A DNA stretch of 64,000 nt, taken from NCBI GenBank assembly GCA_034004685.1, contig JAVEWG010000006.1, positions 56,682-120,681 of the forward strand, written 5' to 3'. This stretch comes from JAEUNX01 sp034004685. Its GTDB lineage: Bacteria; Pseudomonadota; Gammaproteobacteria; Burkholderiales; Rhodocyclaceae. A program made the translations under genes and the position numbers. The notes beneath the pieces are model-generated. The model searched no databases. It was given only the letters and a program-made list of their open reading frames with translations, and was not told the DNA's origin. How positions within the stretch are numbered: the first letter of the stretch is position 1; the number at the start of each line of letters is the position of its first letter. Positions 1 to 8,602 of the stretch are shown here, one piece after another.

Positions 1-2
1 GC

Positions 3-1796
3 TTCCCCGACCGCCGACCGCCCATCAACATCAAGGCCGACGTGGACCGCGCGGGCGAGTTCCGCGCCATCAAGGACATCAACCTGGAGATCCGCCGGCT
101 GAACCTGGCGGCCTACGCACCCCTGCGCTACGTGCTGCCGCACAAGCAGGCAGCCTACGACGCCAAGTACAGCACCGAGATCCGAGGCGGCGAGAGCTTC
201 TTCCGCCAGGCCGACCGCGAGGAAAGCCTCATCCACCTGCTGCGGGTGAACGTGCTCAAGCGCATGGAGAGCGCGGTGTCATCGTTCGCCCTGACGGTGC
301 AACGCCAGCTCCGCGACGTGGAAGCGGTACTCGCTCAGATCGAGCAGCATGCTGACCAGGCTGTCAACTGCGATGGCATCGAAGAGCTGGACATCGCCGA
401 CGTGGACATCGACGACCCAGCCTTCGAGGCGCTGCTGGTCGGCCGCAAGGTCAAGGTGCTGCTGGGCGACGTGGACCTCATCCGGTGGCGCCAGGACCTG
501 GTGGAGGACCGCAACCGTCTCGACACGCTGCTCACTGCCGCCCAGCAAGTAGACGCCGTTCGCGACGCCAAGCTGGCCAGGTTGCGAAACATGGTCGAGG
601 AGAAGTGCCGCAACCCCATCAACGACGGCAACCGCAAGATCATCGTCTTCACGGCGTTCTCGGACACGGCTCGATACCTCTACGCCAACCTGGCGCCCTG
701 GGCCAAGGCCGCGCTCGGCATCGAGTCCGCCCTGGTCACGGGCAGCGCCGGCATCCAGACCACACTGCCAGGCCTGCGCAAGAGCATGGGCAGCGTGCTG
801 TCGGCCTTCGCGCCGCGGGCCAAGGAGCGCCCAGCCGACCTGGCCGACGAAGGTGAGATCGACCTGCTGATTGCGACCGACTGCATCTCCGAGGGCCAGA
901 ACCTGCAGGACTGCGACTGGCTCATCAACTACGACATCCACTGGAACCCGGTCCGCATCATCCAACGCTTCGGCCGGATCGACCGCATCGGCTCACCCAA
1001 CCGCAGCATCCAGCTCGTCAACTTCTGGCCGAACATCGCGCTCGACGAATACATCAACCTGGAGCAGCGCGTGAGCGGGCGCATGGTGCTGCTGGACGTG
1101 TCGGCCACCGGTGAGGAGAACCTCATCGAGCAGCAGTCCGGCGACCCGATGAACGACCTGGAGTACCGGCGCAAGCAACTCCTGAAGCTGCAGGACTCGG
1201 TCATCGACATGGAAGACCTCAGCAGCGGGGTCTCCATCACCGACCTGACGCTGACCGACTTCCGCATCGACCTGGCCCAGTTCCTTCGGGACCACCCGAA
1301 CGTGCTGGAGGGGCTGCCACTGGGGGCGCACGCGGTCACCACCAGCATCGACGCCGACATCGAGCCCGGCATCATCTTCTGCCTGCGTGCCGAGGGCCCC
1401 GGGGCGGCCAAGGCGCGGGCCGGATCCGGGGCAGGCGACTACCCGCTGGCACCGATCTACCTGGCCCACGTGGGCGATGACGGCACCACCGTACTGGCCT
1501 ATCCCCAGGCCAAGCGCATCCTGGACCGCCTGAAGCGTCTGGCGCTGGGCCGCGAGCTGCCCGACCTCGGCGCGAGCAGCCGACACGACAAGCGGACCCG
1601 CAACGGCGAAGACATGCGTCACGCCCAGAAGCTGCTGGCCTCGGCCGTGGCCTCGGTGGTCGGCAAGAACGAAGAGCGTGCGGTCGCCAGCCTGTTCTCG
1701 CCGGGCGGCACGCACGCCATGAAGGGCGAGTTCGCCGGGGTGGGCGACTTTGAGGTGCTGGCTTTCATGGTGGTGCTTCCGAGCCAGAACTCTTAG
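3..1796 (+). CDS. SNF2/DEAD-type helicase, C-terminal part (5' truncated by window edge)
   Basis: The reading frame is open to the left edge of the window, so the gene starts outside it; a GTG at 42 lies in frame but is probably internal. The visible part holds the second RecA-like domain of a superfamily 2 helicase. KIIVFTAFSD (motif IV-like) lies near 640, LLIATDCISEGQNLQ (motif V) near 870-910, and QRFGRIDRIG (motif VI, arginine finger) near 963-993. Such SNF2-like helicases with long C-terminal extensions are common in defence islands. It is followed after 11 bp by the DUF262 gene with a strong ribosome binding site, so the two are probably one transcript. The ATP-binding half cannot be judged here. 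Helicase is sure; a defence role is inferred from neighbours. Confidence 0.85.
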   Translation, partial: FPDRRPPINIKADVDRAGEFRAIKDINLEIRRLNLAAYAPLRYVLPHKQAAYDAKYSTEIRGGESFFRQADREESLIHLLRVNVLKRMESAVSSFALTVQRQLRDVEAVLAQIEQHADQAVNCDGIEELDIADVDIDDPAFEALLVGRKVKVLLGDVDLIRWRQDLVEDRNRLDTLLTAAQQVDAVRDAKLARLRNMVEEKCRNPINDGNRKIIVFTAFSDTARYLYANLAPWAKAALGIESALVTGSAGIQTTLPGLRKSMGSVLSAFAPRAKERPADLADEGEIDLLIATDCISEGQNLQDCDWLINYDIHWNPVRIIQRFGRIDRIGSPNRSIQLVNFWPNIALDEYINLEQRVSGRMVLLDVSATGEENLIEQQSGDPMNDLEYRRKQLLKLQDSVIDMEDLSSGVSITDLTLTDFRIDLAQFLRDHPNVLEGLPLGAHAVTTSIDADIEPGIIFCLRAEGPGAAKARAGSGAGDYPLAPIYLAHVGDDGTTVLAYPQAKRILDRLKRLALGRELPDLGASSRHDKRTRNGEDMRHAQKLLASAVASVVGKNEERAVASLFSPGGTHAMKGEFAGVGDFEVLAFMVVLPSQNS

Positions 1797-1807
1797 GGAG
1801 GAAGAGA

Positions 1808-3601
1808 GTGAGCTTTCGTACCGCAGAACCCGCGCTGAAGGACGTGCTCGACGGCATCGCCGCCGGCCAGATTCAGCTCCCCGACTTCCAGCGCGGCTGG
1901 GTCTGGGACGACAACCACATCCGGTCGCTGATCGCGAGCCTTTCCCTGTCCTACCCCATCGGTGCCGTGATGTTCCTGGAGGCCGGCGGCGTGCCGTTCA
2001 AGCCCCGGCTGTTCGCTGGCGTGCAACTGCAGCCAGCGCCCAGGCCCAAGACCCTGGTGCTGGACGGCCAGCAACGCCTGACCTCGATGTACCTGTCGTT
2101 GCGCAGTGGCCAACCGGTGCCAACGCGAACCGAGAAGGGTGCGGACATCCGCCGCCTTTACTTCCTGGACATGGCCAAGTGCCTGGACCCAGATGCTGAC
2201 CGAGAGGAAGCAGTCATCTCGGTGCCCGAGACACGGCAAGTCACCTCAGACTTCGGTCGCAAGATCGATCTGGACATCAGCACCCTTGAGCTTCAGTACG
2301 CACAGCGCTTGTTCCCGGTTGCCCTACTGTTCGACATCCAGGGCTTCATGGCATGGGAGAGCGGCTTCAGTGCCCACCACCAGTTCGGGGCGGAGGCCAT
2401 GCAGTTCATGCAGAAGTTCCGCAACGAGATCTGGCTGCGCTTCCAGCAGTTCAAGGTGCCGGCCATCGAGCTGACTCAGGACACCCCCCGCGAAGCGGTC
2501 TGCCAGGTGTTCGAGAAGGTCAACACTGGAGGGGTGACCCTGACTGTGTTCGAGCTGATGACGGCCACGTTCGCCGCCGACGAGTTCAACCTGCGAGACG
2601 ACTGGGATGCCCGCCGAGAGCGGCTAACGGCCAAGCACGACGTGCTGGAAGCCGTGGACGGCACCAGCTTCCTGACCGCTGTCACCTTGCTGGCGAGCTA
2701 CCGGCGACACCTTTCCCTGAAGACTGCGGTGAGCTGCAAGCGCGCCGACGTGCTGAAGCTGGGCCTGGCCGATTTCAAGGCGCTGGAGGCCTCGCTGGAG
2801 CTGGGCTTCAAGCGCGCAGCCGAGCTTCTGGCCGAAGAGAAGATTTTTGACGAACGAAGCCTGCCCTACGCCACACAGCTGATACCCCTGGCTGCGATCT
2901 GCGCCCACCTGGGCGAACGAACAACCCTGCACGGCATCAAGCAAAGCCTGCTGCGTTGGTACTGGAGCGGCGTGCTAGGCGAGCTGTACGGCGGCGCCAA
3001 CGAGACGCGCTTCGCGATGGACATGCAGGACGTTGTCGCCTGGGTGGATGGAGGCGCCGAGCCTCGCACCGTCCGGGATGCCAACTTCGCACCTACGCGC
3101 TTGCTATCGCTGCAAAGCAGACTGGCTGCGGCCTACAAGGGCCTGGCCGCGCTGCTGATGAAGCATGGCGGTCGCGACTTTGTCAGTGGCACGCCCATCG
3201 ACCTGAACAGCTACTTCAACAACGCCATCGACATCCACCACATCTTTCCGCGCGTCTGGTGCGAAAAGCAGATCCCCAAGCTACCCAAGGACAAGTGGAA
3301 CAGCGTGGTCAACAAGGCGCCCCTGGCTGCCGGCACCAACCGATTCATCAGTGGCGACGCGCCCAGCATTTACCTGGGACGCATTCAGAAGGCCAAGGAG
3401 GTACCGGCGGACAGCCTGGACGCGTTCCTGACCTCGCATGTCATTCCGGTGGCGGCGTTGCGAGCTGACGACTTCGACGGGTTCATTCGGCTCCGTGCTG
3501 CAGCGTTGCTGGGCCTCATCGAGGCGGCTATGGGCAAGGCCGTGTCAGGTCGCGACAGCGAAGACACCGTGAAGGCCTTCGGCGCCGCTTTGACGCCATG
3601 A
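1808..3601 (+). CDS. DUF262/DUF1524 protein (GmrSD-like putative nuclease)
   Basis: The 597-residue protein begins at a GTG behind the purine-rich site AGGGAGGAAGAG. The DUF262 domain (ParB/Srx-like fold) occupies the N-terminus: QLPDFQRGWVW near residues 23-33 and the nucleotide-binding signature LVLDGQQRLTSM near residues 82-93. Near residue 474, DIHHIFP followed by a downstream N is the DUF1524 HNH/His-Me nuclease signature. DUF262 plus DUF1524 is the architecture of the type IV restriction enzyme GmrSD, which couples NTP hydrolysis to cleavage of modified phage DNA; many DUF262 proteins act in other defence systems. The stop overlaps the next start (ATGA), implying translational coupling to the DUF4391 gene. 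The target DNA modification, if any, is unknown. Confidence 0.85.
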   Translation: MSFRTAEPALKDVLDGIAAGQIQLPDFQRGWVWDDNHIRSLIASLSLSYPIGAVMFLEAGGVPFKPRLFAGVQLQPAPRPKTLVLDGQQRLTSMYLSLRSGQPVPTRTEKGADIRRLYFLDMAKCLDPDADREEAVISVPETRQVTSDFGRKIDLDISTLELQYAQRLFPVALLFDIQGFMAWESGFSAHHQFGAEAMQFMQKFRNEIWLRFQQFKVPAIELTQDTPREAVCQVFEKVNTGGVTLTVFELMTATFAADEFNLRDDWDARRERLTAKHDVLEAVDGTSFLTAVTLLASYRRHLSLKTAVSCKRADVLKLGLADFKALEASLELGFKRAAELLAEEKIFDERSLPYATQLIPLAAICAHLGERTTLHGIKQSLLRWYWSGVLGELYGGANETRFAMDMQDVVAWVDGGAEPRTVRDANFAPTRLLSLQSRLAAAYKGLAALLMKHGGRDFVSGTPIDLNSYFNNAIDIHHIFPRVWCEKQIPKLPKDKWNSVVNKAPLAAGTNRFISGDAPSIYLGRIQKAKEVPADSLDAFLTSHVIPVAALRADDFDGFIRLRAAALLGLIEAAMGKAVSGRDSEDTVKAFGAALTP

Positions 3602-4419
3602 CGGCTTCGCATCCCGTGACCATCGACGACGTAATCAGCGCCCTCGCGCTGCCCGACCGGACGCGTCTGGACCAGCGGGTGCCCAAGAAGATGCTGGCCG
3701 AGCATGCACCCACCTCTGCCGACCGTCGCTTGCTCACTGACGGCATTGAAGAAATGCAGTGGGTCGCGGCGCTGAAGCCCGGTACCGTGGCCATCCCAGA
3801 GCACCGCAGCGAGGAGCGTGAGTACCTGGAGGTGGCGGTGCTGGCCGTGCAGGTGCGTGCCTCGCACGTCCGGCCGTCGCAACTGCTGCGGCTGACCGAA
3901 CTCGTGCACCGAGCGGTTCCGTACCCCGTGTTCCTGGTGCAGGCGCTGGCGGGAGCGGAAGGCACCGGCAAAGACAGCGTAGAGCCGCTCGCCATCAGCT
4001 TGGTGCACAAGCGGGCATCGCAGAACGAGGCAAGCAAGACCGTGCTCGATGGCGAGCTGATTCGCTCCGCGCTGGGCGGCATGGACGCAGCGTCGACTGC
4101 CGTGACGCGGGCGCTGCTTGAGGCCTTGGCGTTGAATCGTCAGCCTCAGCATGACCTGTCGGACCTGTACCAAGGGTGGATGGATTGCCTGACGGCAGCC
4201 CAGGCGGCCCGCATCACGGGGCACTTTCACCAGCCCTCCAGCAGTGCCGAAGCCGCGGCCCAGCGTGAGGCCTTGCGGAAGTGCCAGCAGCTGGAGCAAG
4301 AGGCCACCCGCTTGCGCAACCTGGCGGCGAAAGAGCGGCAGATTGCCAAGCAGGTCGACCTCAACCTGGCGCTGCAGCGCTTGGAGGCCGGCTTGAAGGA
4401 GGCCCGCGCTCGGCTGTGA
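3598..4419 (+). CDS. DUF4391 domain protein
   Basis: This 273-residue protein resembles DUF4391 proteins, which are found beside helicases and methyltransferases in restriction and phage defence loci; their biochemical role is not established. No catalytic motif is evident. The N-terminal two thirds are mixed alpha/beta, with VAALKPGTVAIPEHR and LEVAVLAVQV segments. The last 50 or so residues, rich in E, A, L, R and Q (about 222-270), look like a coiled coil that could mediate assembly. The ATG overlaps the stop of the DUF262 gene by four bases, so both are likely translated from one message. The family call is from memory of the sequence pattern, not from a search. Confidence 0.7.
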   Translation: MTASHPVTIDDVISALALPDRTRLDQRVPKKMLAEHAPTSADRRLLTDGIEEMQWVAALKPGTVAIPEHRSEEREYLEVAVLAVQVRASHVRPSQLLRLTELVHRAVPYPVFLVQALAGAEGTGKDSVEPLAISLVHKRASQNEASKTVLDGELIRSALGGMDAASTAVTRALLEALALNRQPQHDLSDLYQGWMDCLTAAQAARITGHFHQPSSSAEAAAQREALRKCQQLEQEATRLRNLAAKERQIAKQVDLNLALQRLEAGLKEARARL

Positions 4420-4484
4420 TCCGACCTTCGCCGTGCGAAGCCGCGAGTCAGCCGCGCCCCGTGTCCCAGGGCGGCCGTGTGCTG

Positions 4485-4555
4485 GATAACAAAATATCGC
4501 CATTTTTCGCCTATTTTCTGCAAGAATGCGGTTTTTATTCAAAAGGAGGCGGGTC
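4485..4555 (+). promoter_or_regulatory. AT-rich leader ahead of rloA, possible internal promoter
   Basis: A 136-bp gap separates the DUF4391 and RloA genes. Its last 70 bases turn abruptly AT-rich (around GGATAACAAAATATCGCC and the following TTTT runs) within GC-rich DNA. It ends in AAAAGGAGG, an excellent ribosome binding site 7-8 bases before the ATG at 4556, which decides that start over the in-frame ATG at 4526. A promoter for a second transcription unit (rloA-rloB-mod-ATPase) is plausible, but no convincing -35/-10 pair is claimed. Confidence 0.35.
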
Positions 4556-5827
4556 ATGTTGCTTGAGTTTCGGGTGCGGAACTACCGTTCGATCCGTGAC
4601 GAGCAGGCGCTGACCTTGATCGCGTCGGGCGACAAGGAACTGGCGTCGACGCACCTGGCACCCACGGGTCTGAAGTCCGCTCCTCACGCCCTGCGCACGG
4701 CCGTGGTCTACGGCCCCAACGCCAGTGGCAAGTCCAGCCTGCTGCGCGCCCTGGACTACATGCGCGCGGTGGTGGCCGAGTCGGCCACTGTCATCCAGCC
4801 GGGCCAGACCTACAACGTGCAGCCCTTCAAGCTGGACCCGGCCACGGCCCACCAGCCCACCGAGTTCGAGATCACCTTCCTGCTGTCGGGCGTAAGGCAC
4901 CAGTACGCGTTCGCGATGACGCCACAGCGCATCGTCAGCGAGTCGTTGCTGGTTTATCGAAGCAGCAAGCCCACCCAGCTCTTCAGCCGTCGACACACCG
5001 ATGGCGAGGGCGACGACTACGAGTTCAGCACCTATCTGACCGGTCCTCGGAAGCTGTGGCAGGAGAGCACCCGACCGAACGCCCTGTTCCTGTCCATGGC
5101 GGCGCAGCTCAACAGCGAACAGCTCAGCCCGGTGTTCAACTGGATCGTCCGCAACATCACCTTCCTGCCGGCCGGTGCCGGAGTGTTGCCAGACTTCACC
5201 ACGGCGCTGCTGGCCACAGAACAAGGGCGGACGTCGATCCGCGAGTTCCTGTCGGCAGCCGACATCTCGATTGCTGACGTTCAGGCGATCTCCCACAAGG
5301 GCATGCACGCCCAATTGGTGGTGAGCGCCAGTGGCGTACAGCAGGCCAGTCAAGAGGAGCGAGAGTTTCTGACGCCTGTGTTCGAGCACACCGCTCCGAA
5401 GGGCTCAGCCAAGTTCGAACTGCATGATGAATCAGACGGCACTCAGCGCCTCTATGGTTTGATCGCTCCCGTGCTGGATTGCCTGCGTGACGGGCGCGTG
5501 CTGGTGGTGGACGAACTGGACAGCAGCTTGCACACCCTGCTGGTGCGGCGCCTCATCACCCTGTTCCAGACGCCCGAGCTCAACCCCAACGGCGCGCAGC
5601 TGATCTTCAGCACCCACGACACGTCCTTGCTGGACCACACCCTCTTCCGGCGCGACCAGATCTGGTTCACCGAAAAGGATGCGGACCAGGCCACCCGCCT
5701 GTACCCGTTGACTGACTTCAGCCCCCGCAAGCAAGAGGCCTGGGAGCGCGGCTACCTGGCTGGCCGCTACGGCGCCGTGCCATTCTTCAGCGACTGGCCT
5801 GCGCCAGCCAAGGCCGGGGTGCATTGA
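4556..5827 (+). CDS. rloA: RloA-like AAA15 family ATPase (AbiLi-like)
   Basis: This is a 423-residue ABC/SMC-type ATPase of the AAA15 group (COG1106). It opens with the typical LLEFRVRNYRSIRDEQALTL. The Walker A motif GPNASGKSS is near residue 52, Walker B LVVDELDSSLH is near residues 313-323 with the catalytic Glu, and the switch-like FSTHDTSLLDH is near residue 350. Family members pair with a small Toprim-like effector in RloAB, AbiL and PARIS-type abortive infection systems, where the ATPase senses infection and holds or releases the effector. RloB follows after only 4 bp. The start is fixed by the AAAAGGAGG site. The RloA family is well supported; toxicity or phage sensing is inferred. 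Confidence 0.85.
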   Translation: MLLEFRVRNYRSIRDEQALTLIASGDKELASTHLAPTGLKSAPHALRTAVVYGPNASGKSSLLRALDYMRAVVAESATVIQPGQTYNVQPFKLDPATAHQPTEFEITFLLSGVRHQYAFAMTPQRIVSESLLVYRSSKPTQLFSRRHTDGEGDDYEFSTYLTGPRKLWQESTRPNALFLSMAAQLNSEQLSPVFNWIVRNITFLPAGAGVLPDFTTALLATEQGRTSIREFLSAADISIADVQAISHKGMHAQLVVSASGVQQASQEEREFLTPVFEHTAPKGSAKFELHDESDGTQRLYGLIAPVLDCLRDGRVLVVDELDSSLHTLLVRRLITLFQTPELNPNGAQLIFSTHDTSLLDHTLFRRDQIWFTEKDADQATRLYPLTDFSPRKQEAWERGYLAGRYGAVPFFSDWPAPAKAGVH

Positions 5828-5831
5828 CGCG

Positions 5832-6509
5832 ATGGGGAAGGACAACCAGCCCAAACACCGGCAGGCCGCGCGAGACCTGAAGCGGCGCGCGGCCGTGCGG
5901 CAGCCCTATGAGCGGCTGCTGATCGTCTGCGAGGGCGAGAAGACCGAGCCGCAGTATCTGTGTGAGATTCAGCGTGCCTACCGGCTGGCCACGGCGCATG
6001 TTCAGGTGCTTCACAGCCAGCTCGGGACCGAGCCGCAGCAGGTCCTGGCGTACGCACTGACCGTCTTCAAGCAGGGGGACCGGGATCGTGGCCTCCACCC
6101 CCGGGAGTTTGACCGGATCATCGTGGTCTTCGACCGCGACGAGCACCCGAGCTACCACGCCGCACTGGCCCAGGCTGCAGCGCAGCACGGCAAGCTTCGC
6201 AATGACAACGGGGTGGCGGTGCCGGTGGAGGCCGTGGCCTCGGTGCCGTGCTTCGAGCTCTGGCTGCTGCTGCACTTCGAAGACGTACTAGCACCGCTGC
6301 ACCGGCACGAAGCGCTGGAACGGCTGAAAGCTCATCTGCCCGGCTACGAGAAGGGCGGCGGCGGCCATTGGCAAGTCACGCAGGCCCGCTTGGACGATGC
6401 CACGGCGCGTGCGCAGCGGCTGGCAGCGCTCACCAACGCCTTTGATGGCACCCTGCCGTACACAGCCATGCACGAGCTTGTCTCGCGGCTCGTGCACCTG
6501 AAAGACTGA
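5832..6509 (+). CDS. rloB: RloB-like Toprim-type effector (AbiLii-like)
   Basis: The 225-residue protein begins MGKDNQPKHRQAARDL, typical of RloB. It carries LLIVCEGEKTEPQYL around residue 33 and VVFDRDEHPSYH around residue 99. The invariant Glu in the first and the D-x-D in the second match the metal-binding pattern of Toprim-fold nucleases. The Pfam RloB family includes AbiLii of a lactococcal abortive-infection system. A basic N-terminus could bind nucleic acid. It lies 4 bp after rloA and 27 bp before mod, so it belongs to the same transcript. The family is solid from motifs; nuclease activity on host tRNA or DNA is only a possibility. Confidence 0.85.
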   Translation: MGKDNQPKHRQAARDLKRRAAVRQPYERLLIVCEGEKTEPQYLCEIQRAYRLATAHVQVLHSQLGTEPQQVLAYALTVFKQGDRDRGLHPREFDRIIVVFDRDEHPSYHAALAQAAAQHGKLRNDNGVAVPVEAVASVPCFELWLLLHFEDVLAPLHRHEALERLKAHLPGYEKGGGGHWQVTQARLDDATARAQRLAALTNAFDGTLPYTAMHELVSRLVHLKD

Positions 6510-6536
6510 TTGCCTGCGATGGCAGGGAGGAAACAC

Positions 6537-8600
6537 ATGACGATGCAGAAGATCGAAGTAGCCAGCCCGGAGGCCCAGACAGCCAACCTGGTGGCCGACA
6601 ACGTGGCCCAGCTCAGGGCGCTGTTCCCGGAGCTGGTGACCGAGGGGCCGAACGGCCCGGCCGTCAATGTGGACGTGCTCAAGGCGCTGGTGGGCGACGC
6701 AACGGTGACCGACGCCGAAGAGAAGTACGGCCTGAACTGGCACGGCAAGCGTGCGGCGCGGCAACTGGCCTTGACGCCCAGCACCGGCACGCTGCGCCCC
6801 TGCCCGGACGAGAGCGTGGACTGGGACACCACGAAGAACCTCATGATCGAGGGCGACAACCTCGAAGTGCTGAAGTTGCTCCAGAAGAGCTACGCGGGCA
6901 AGGTCAAGATGATCTACGTCGACCCCCCGTACAACACCGGCAAGGATTTCGTCTATCCCGACGACTTTCAGGACAACATAAAAAACTACTTGGAGCTCAC
7001 CGGGCAAACTGAGGGCGGCAGGAAGATCACCAGCAACCCAGAAGCAAGCGGCCGATTTCACACCGACTGGCTCAATATGATTCTGCCGCGGCTGAAGTTG
7101 GCAAGAAATTTACTTCGCGAAGATGGAGTAATTTTTGTCTCAATTGATGATAGTGAGTCTGCGAACCTAAAACTTGTGCTCTCTGAAGTTTTCGGAGAAG
7201 AAAACTTCATCGACACCATTGCGGTCGAGATGTCGACAACCTCTGGGCCGAAAACCGTTAATGCCCAACAGGGAACCATTGTAAAGAACGTTGAGTTCGT
7301 CCATATCTACCGTAAGTCAATCAAGTTTGATCAGTCTCCGCACACTCCACTGTTTGATGGTATAGATGGCTACGATACGCATTATTCTGCATGGCTAAAT
7401 GATGATGGAACAATTGGTACGCTGTCCGAGGCTATGCTGGCCAATACACAAGTTCGGTCTGAGATAGAGCGGTACGGGTTCTTGGAGCGTGGCGATTTCA
7501 GTATCAACAATTTGTCGAAGCTCCTTCTCCTCTCCGAGCAAACAAAGAGCTTTATCGAGTCAAACGTCAAAAAGATTGCCCGTGTCGACAGACCCCCAGT
7601 CTCTGCTGCTGGACAGTCGACTGACGTCGGTCGATGGCAAGCCTTTGAAGTCGATCATCGAACTTACTATCTGACAACGATTGCAAATGGCACCCTGCAG
7701 GCTCTTATGCCGTTGTCGCTTAACTACAGGATGTCCGACGACTACAAGCCTAGGTACGGTAGAACGGTCATCCGAGGTGATCTTTGGAAGGGCTTCCATT
7801 CGGATATGGGGAATGTCGCAAAAGAAGGCGGGATTCCTTACTCGAACGGGAAAAAGCCTGTCCGCCTCATTAAGCAGCTAATCAAATGGGCAGGCGGCGG
7901 GGATGACGAGATCGTTTTGGACTTCTTTGCGGGCAGCGGGACCACTGCGCACGCGGTCATGCAACTTAACGCAGAAGACTCTCGACAACGTCGATTCATC
8001 CTTGTGCAGCTCCCTGAGCCTCTAGCTAGAGACAACCAAGAACAAAAAGCTGCGGCTGACCTTTGCGACGAACTTGGAAAGCCACGATTCATAACGGAGC
8101 TTACGAAAGAACGCCTCAGGCGAACTGGTTCGAGGATCAGGACCGATAGCCCTATGCTTGGCACTGATACTGGCTTCCGCGTCTTGAAGCTGGACTCGTC
8201 CAACATCCGCGCTTGGAACCCGGCGGGAGACGGTATGGCTGAGACCCTGCTGGCTCACGCCGAACATTTGATGCCGGGCCGTACGGACGACGACATACTG
8301 GCCGAAGTCCTGCTGAAGCTCGGTCTCGACCTTTGCGTGCCAACGCAGGCTCGGACTGTCGCTGGCAAGCAGGTGCGGAGCGTTGCGGGGGGCGTGCTCA
8401 TCGCCTGCCTGCATCCGCAGATTCAAACCAGCGATGTCGAGCCCCTCGCCCAGGGCATCATTGCCTGGCACAAGGAGCTTGCGCCAGCCGGCGACACGAC
8501 ATGCGTGTTCCGAGACAGTGCCTTCGCCGACGACGTGGCCAAGACCAACATGGCCGCGATCCTGGAGCAGAACGGCATTCAGAACGTGCGGAGCCTTTGA
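6537..8600 (+). CDS. mod: Type III-style DNA N6-adenine methyltransferase Mod
   Basis: The 687-residue protein starts at the ATG at 6537, behind GGCAGGGAGG; the in-frame TTG at 6510 lacks such a site. Motif IV, DPPYNTG, sits near residue 129, and motif I, LDFFAGSGTTAHAV, near residue 460. This DPPY-before-FxGxG order marks the beta class, to which type III Mod subunits belong. The roughly 330 residues between the motifs are the target recognition domain. That part is encoded by markedly AT-richer DNA than both ends. The protein would modify adenine on one strand and work with the Res subunit encoded at 10440. An unrelated ATPase gene starts 2 bp after its stop, so mod and res are not adjacent as is usual. 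Confidence 0.93.
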   Translation: MTMQKIEVASPEAQTANLVADNVAQLRALFPELVTEGPNGPAVNVDVLKALVGDATVTDAEEKYGLNWHGKRAARQLALTPSTGTLRPCPDESVDWDTTKNLMIEGDNLEVLKLLQKSYAGKVKMIYVDPPYNTGKDFVYPDDFQDNIKNYLELTGQTEGGRKITSNPEASGRFHTDWLNMILPRLKLARNLLREDGVIFVSIDDSESANLKLVLSEVFGEENFIDTIAVEMSTTSGPKTVNAQQGTIVKNVEFVHIYRKSIKFDQSPHTPLFDGIDGYDTHYSAWLNDDGTIGTLSEAMLANTQVRSEIERYGFLERGDFSINNLSKLLLLSEQTKSFIESNVKKIARVDRPPVSAAGQSTDVGRWQAFEVDHRTYYLTTIANGTLQALMPLSLNYRMSDDYKPRYGRTVIRGDLWKGFHSDMGNVAKEGGIPYSNGKKPVRLIKQLIKWAGGGDDEIVLDFFAGSGTTAHAVMQLNAEDSRQRRFILVQLPEPLARDNQEQKAAADLCDELGKPRFITELTKERLRRTGSRIRTDSPMLGTDTGFRVLKLDSSNIRAWNPAGDGMAETLLAHAEHLMPGRTDDDILAEVLLKLGLDLCVPTQARTVAGKQVRSVAGGVLIACLHPQIQTSDVEPLAQGIIAWHKELAPAGDTTCVFRDSAFADDVAKTNMAAILEQNGIQNVRSL
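6960..8170 (+). other. AT-rich mosaic block inside mod (target recognition domain)
   Basis: Base composition shifts sharply inside mod. Bases 7141-7200 contain 25 G/C of 60, while bases 6781-6840 contain 43 of 60. The low-GC stretch begins just after the DPPY motif and fades near 8170, after the FxGxG motif. It covers the region expected to read the DNA target. Exchange of this domain by recombination between mod alleles is well known for type III systems and would give exactly this pattern. Boundaries are approximate and judged by eye. Confidence 0.7.
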
Positions 8601-8602
8601 CC

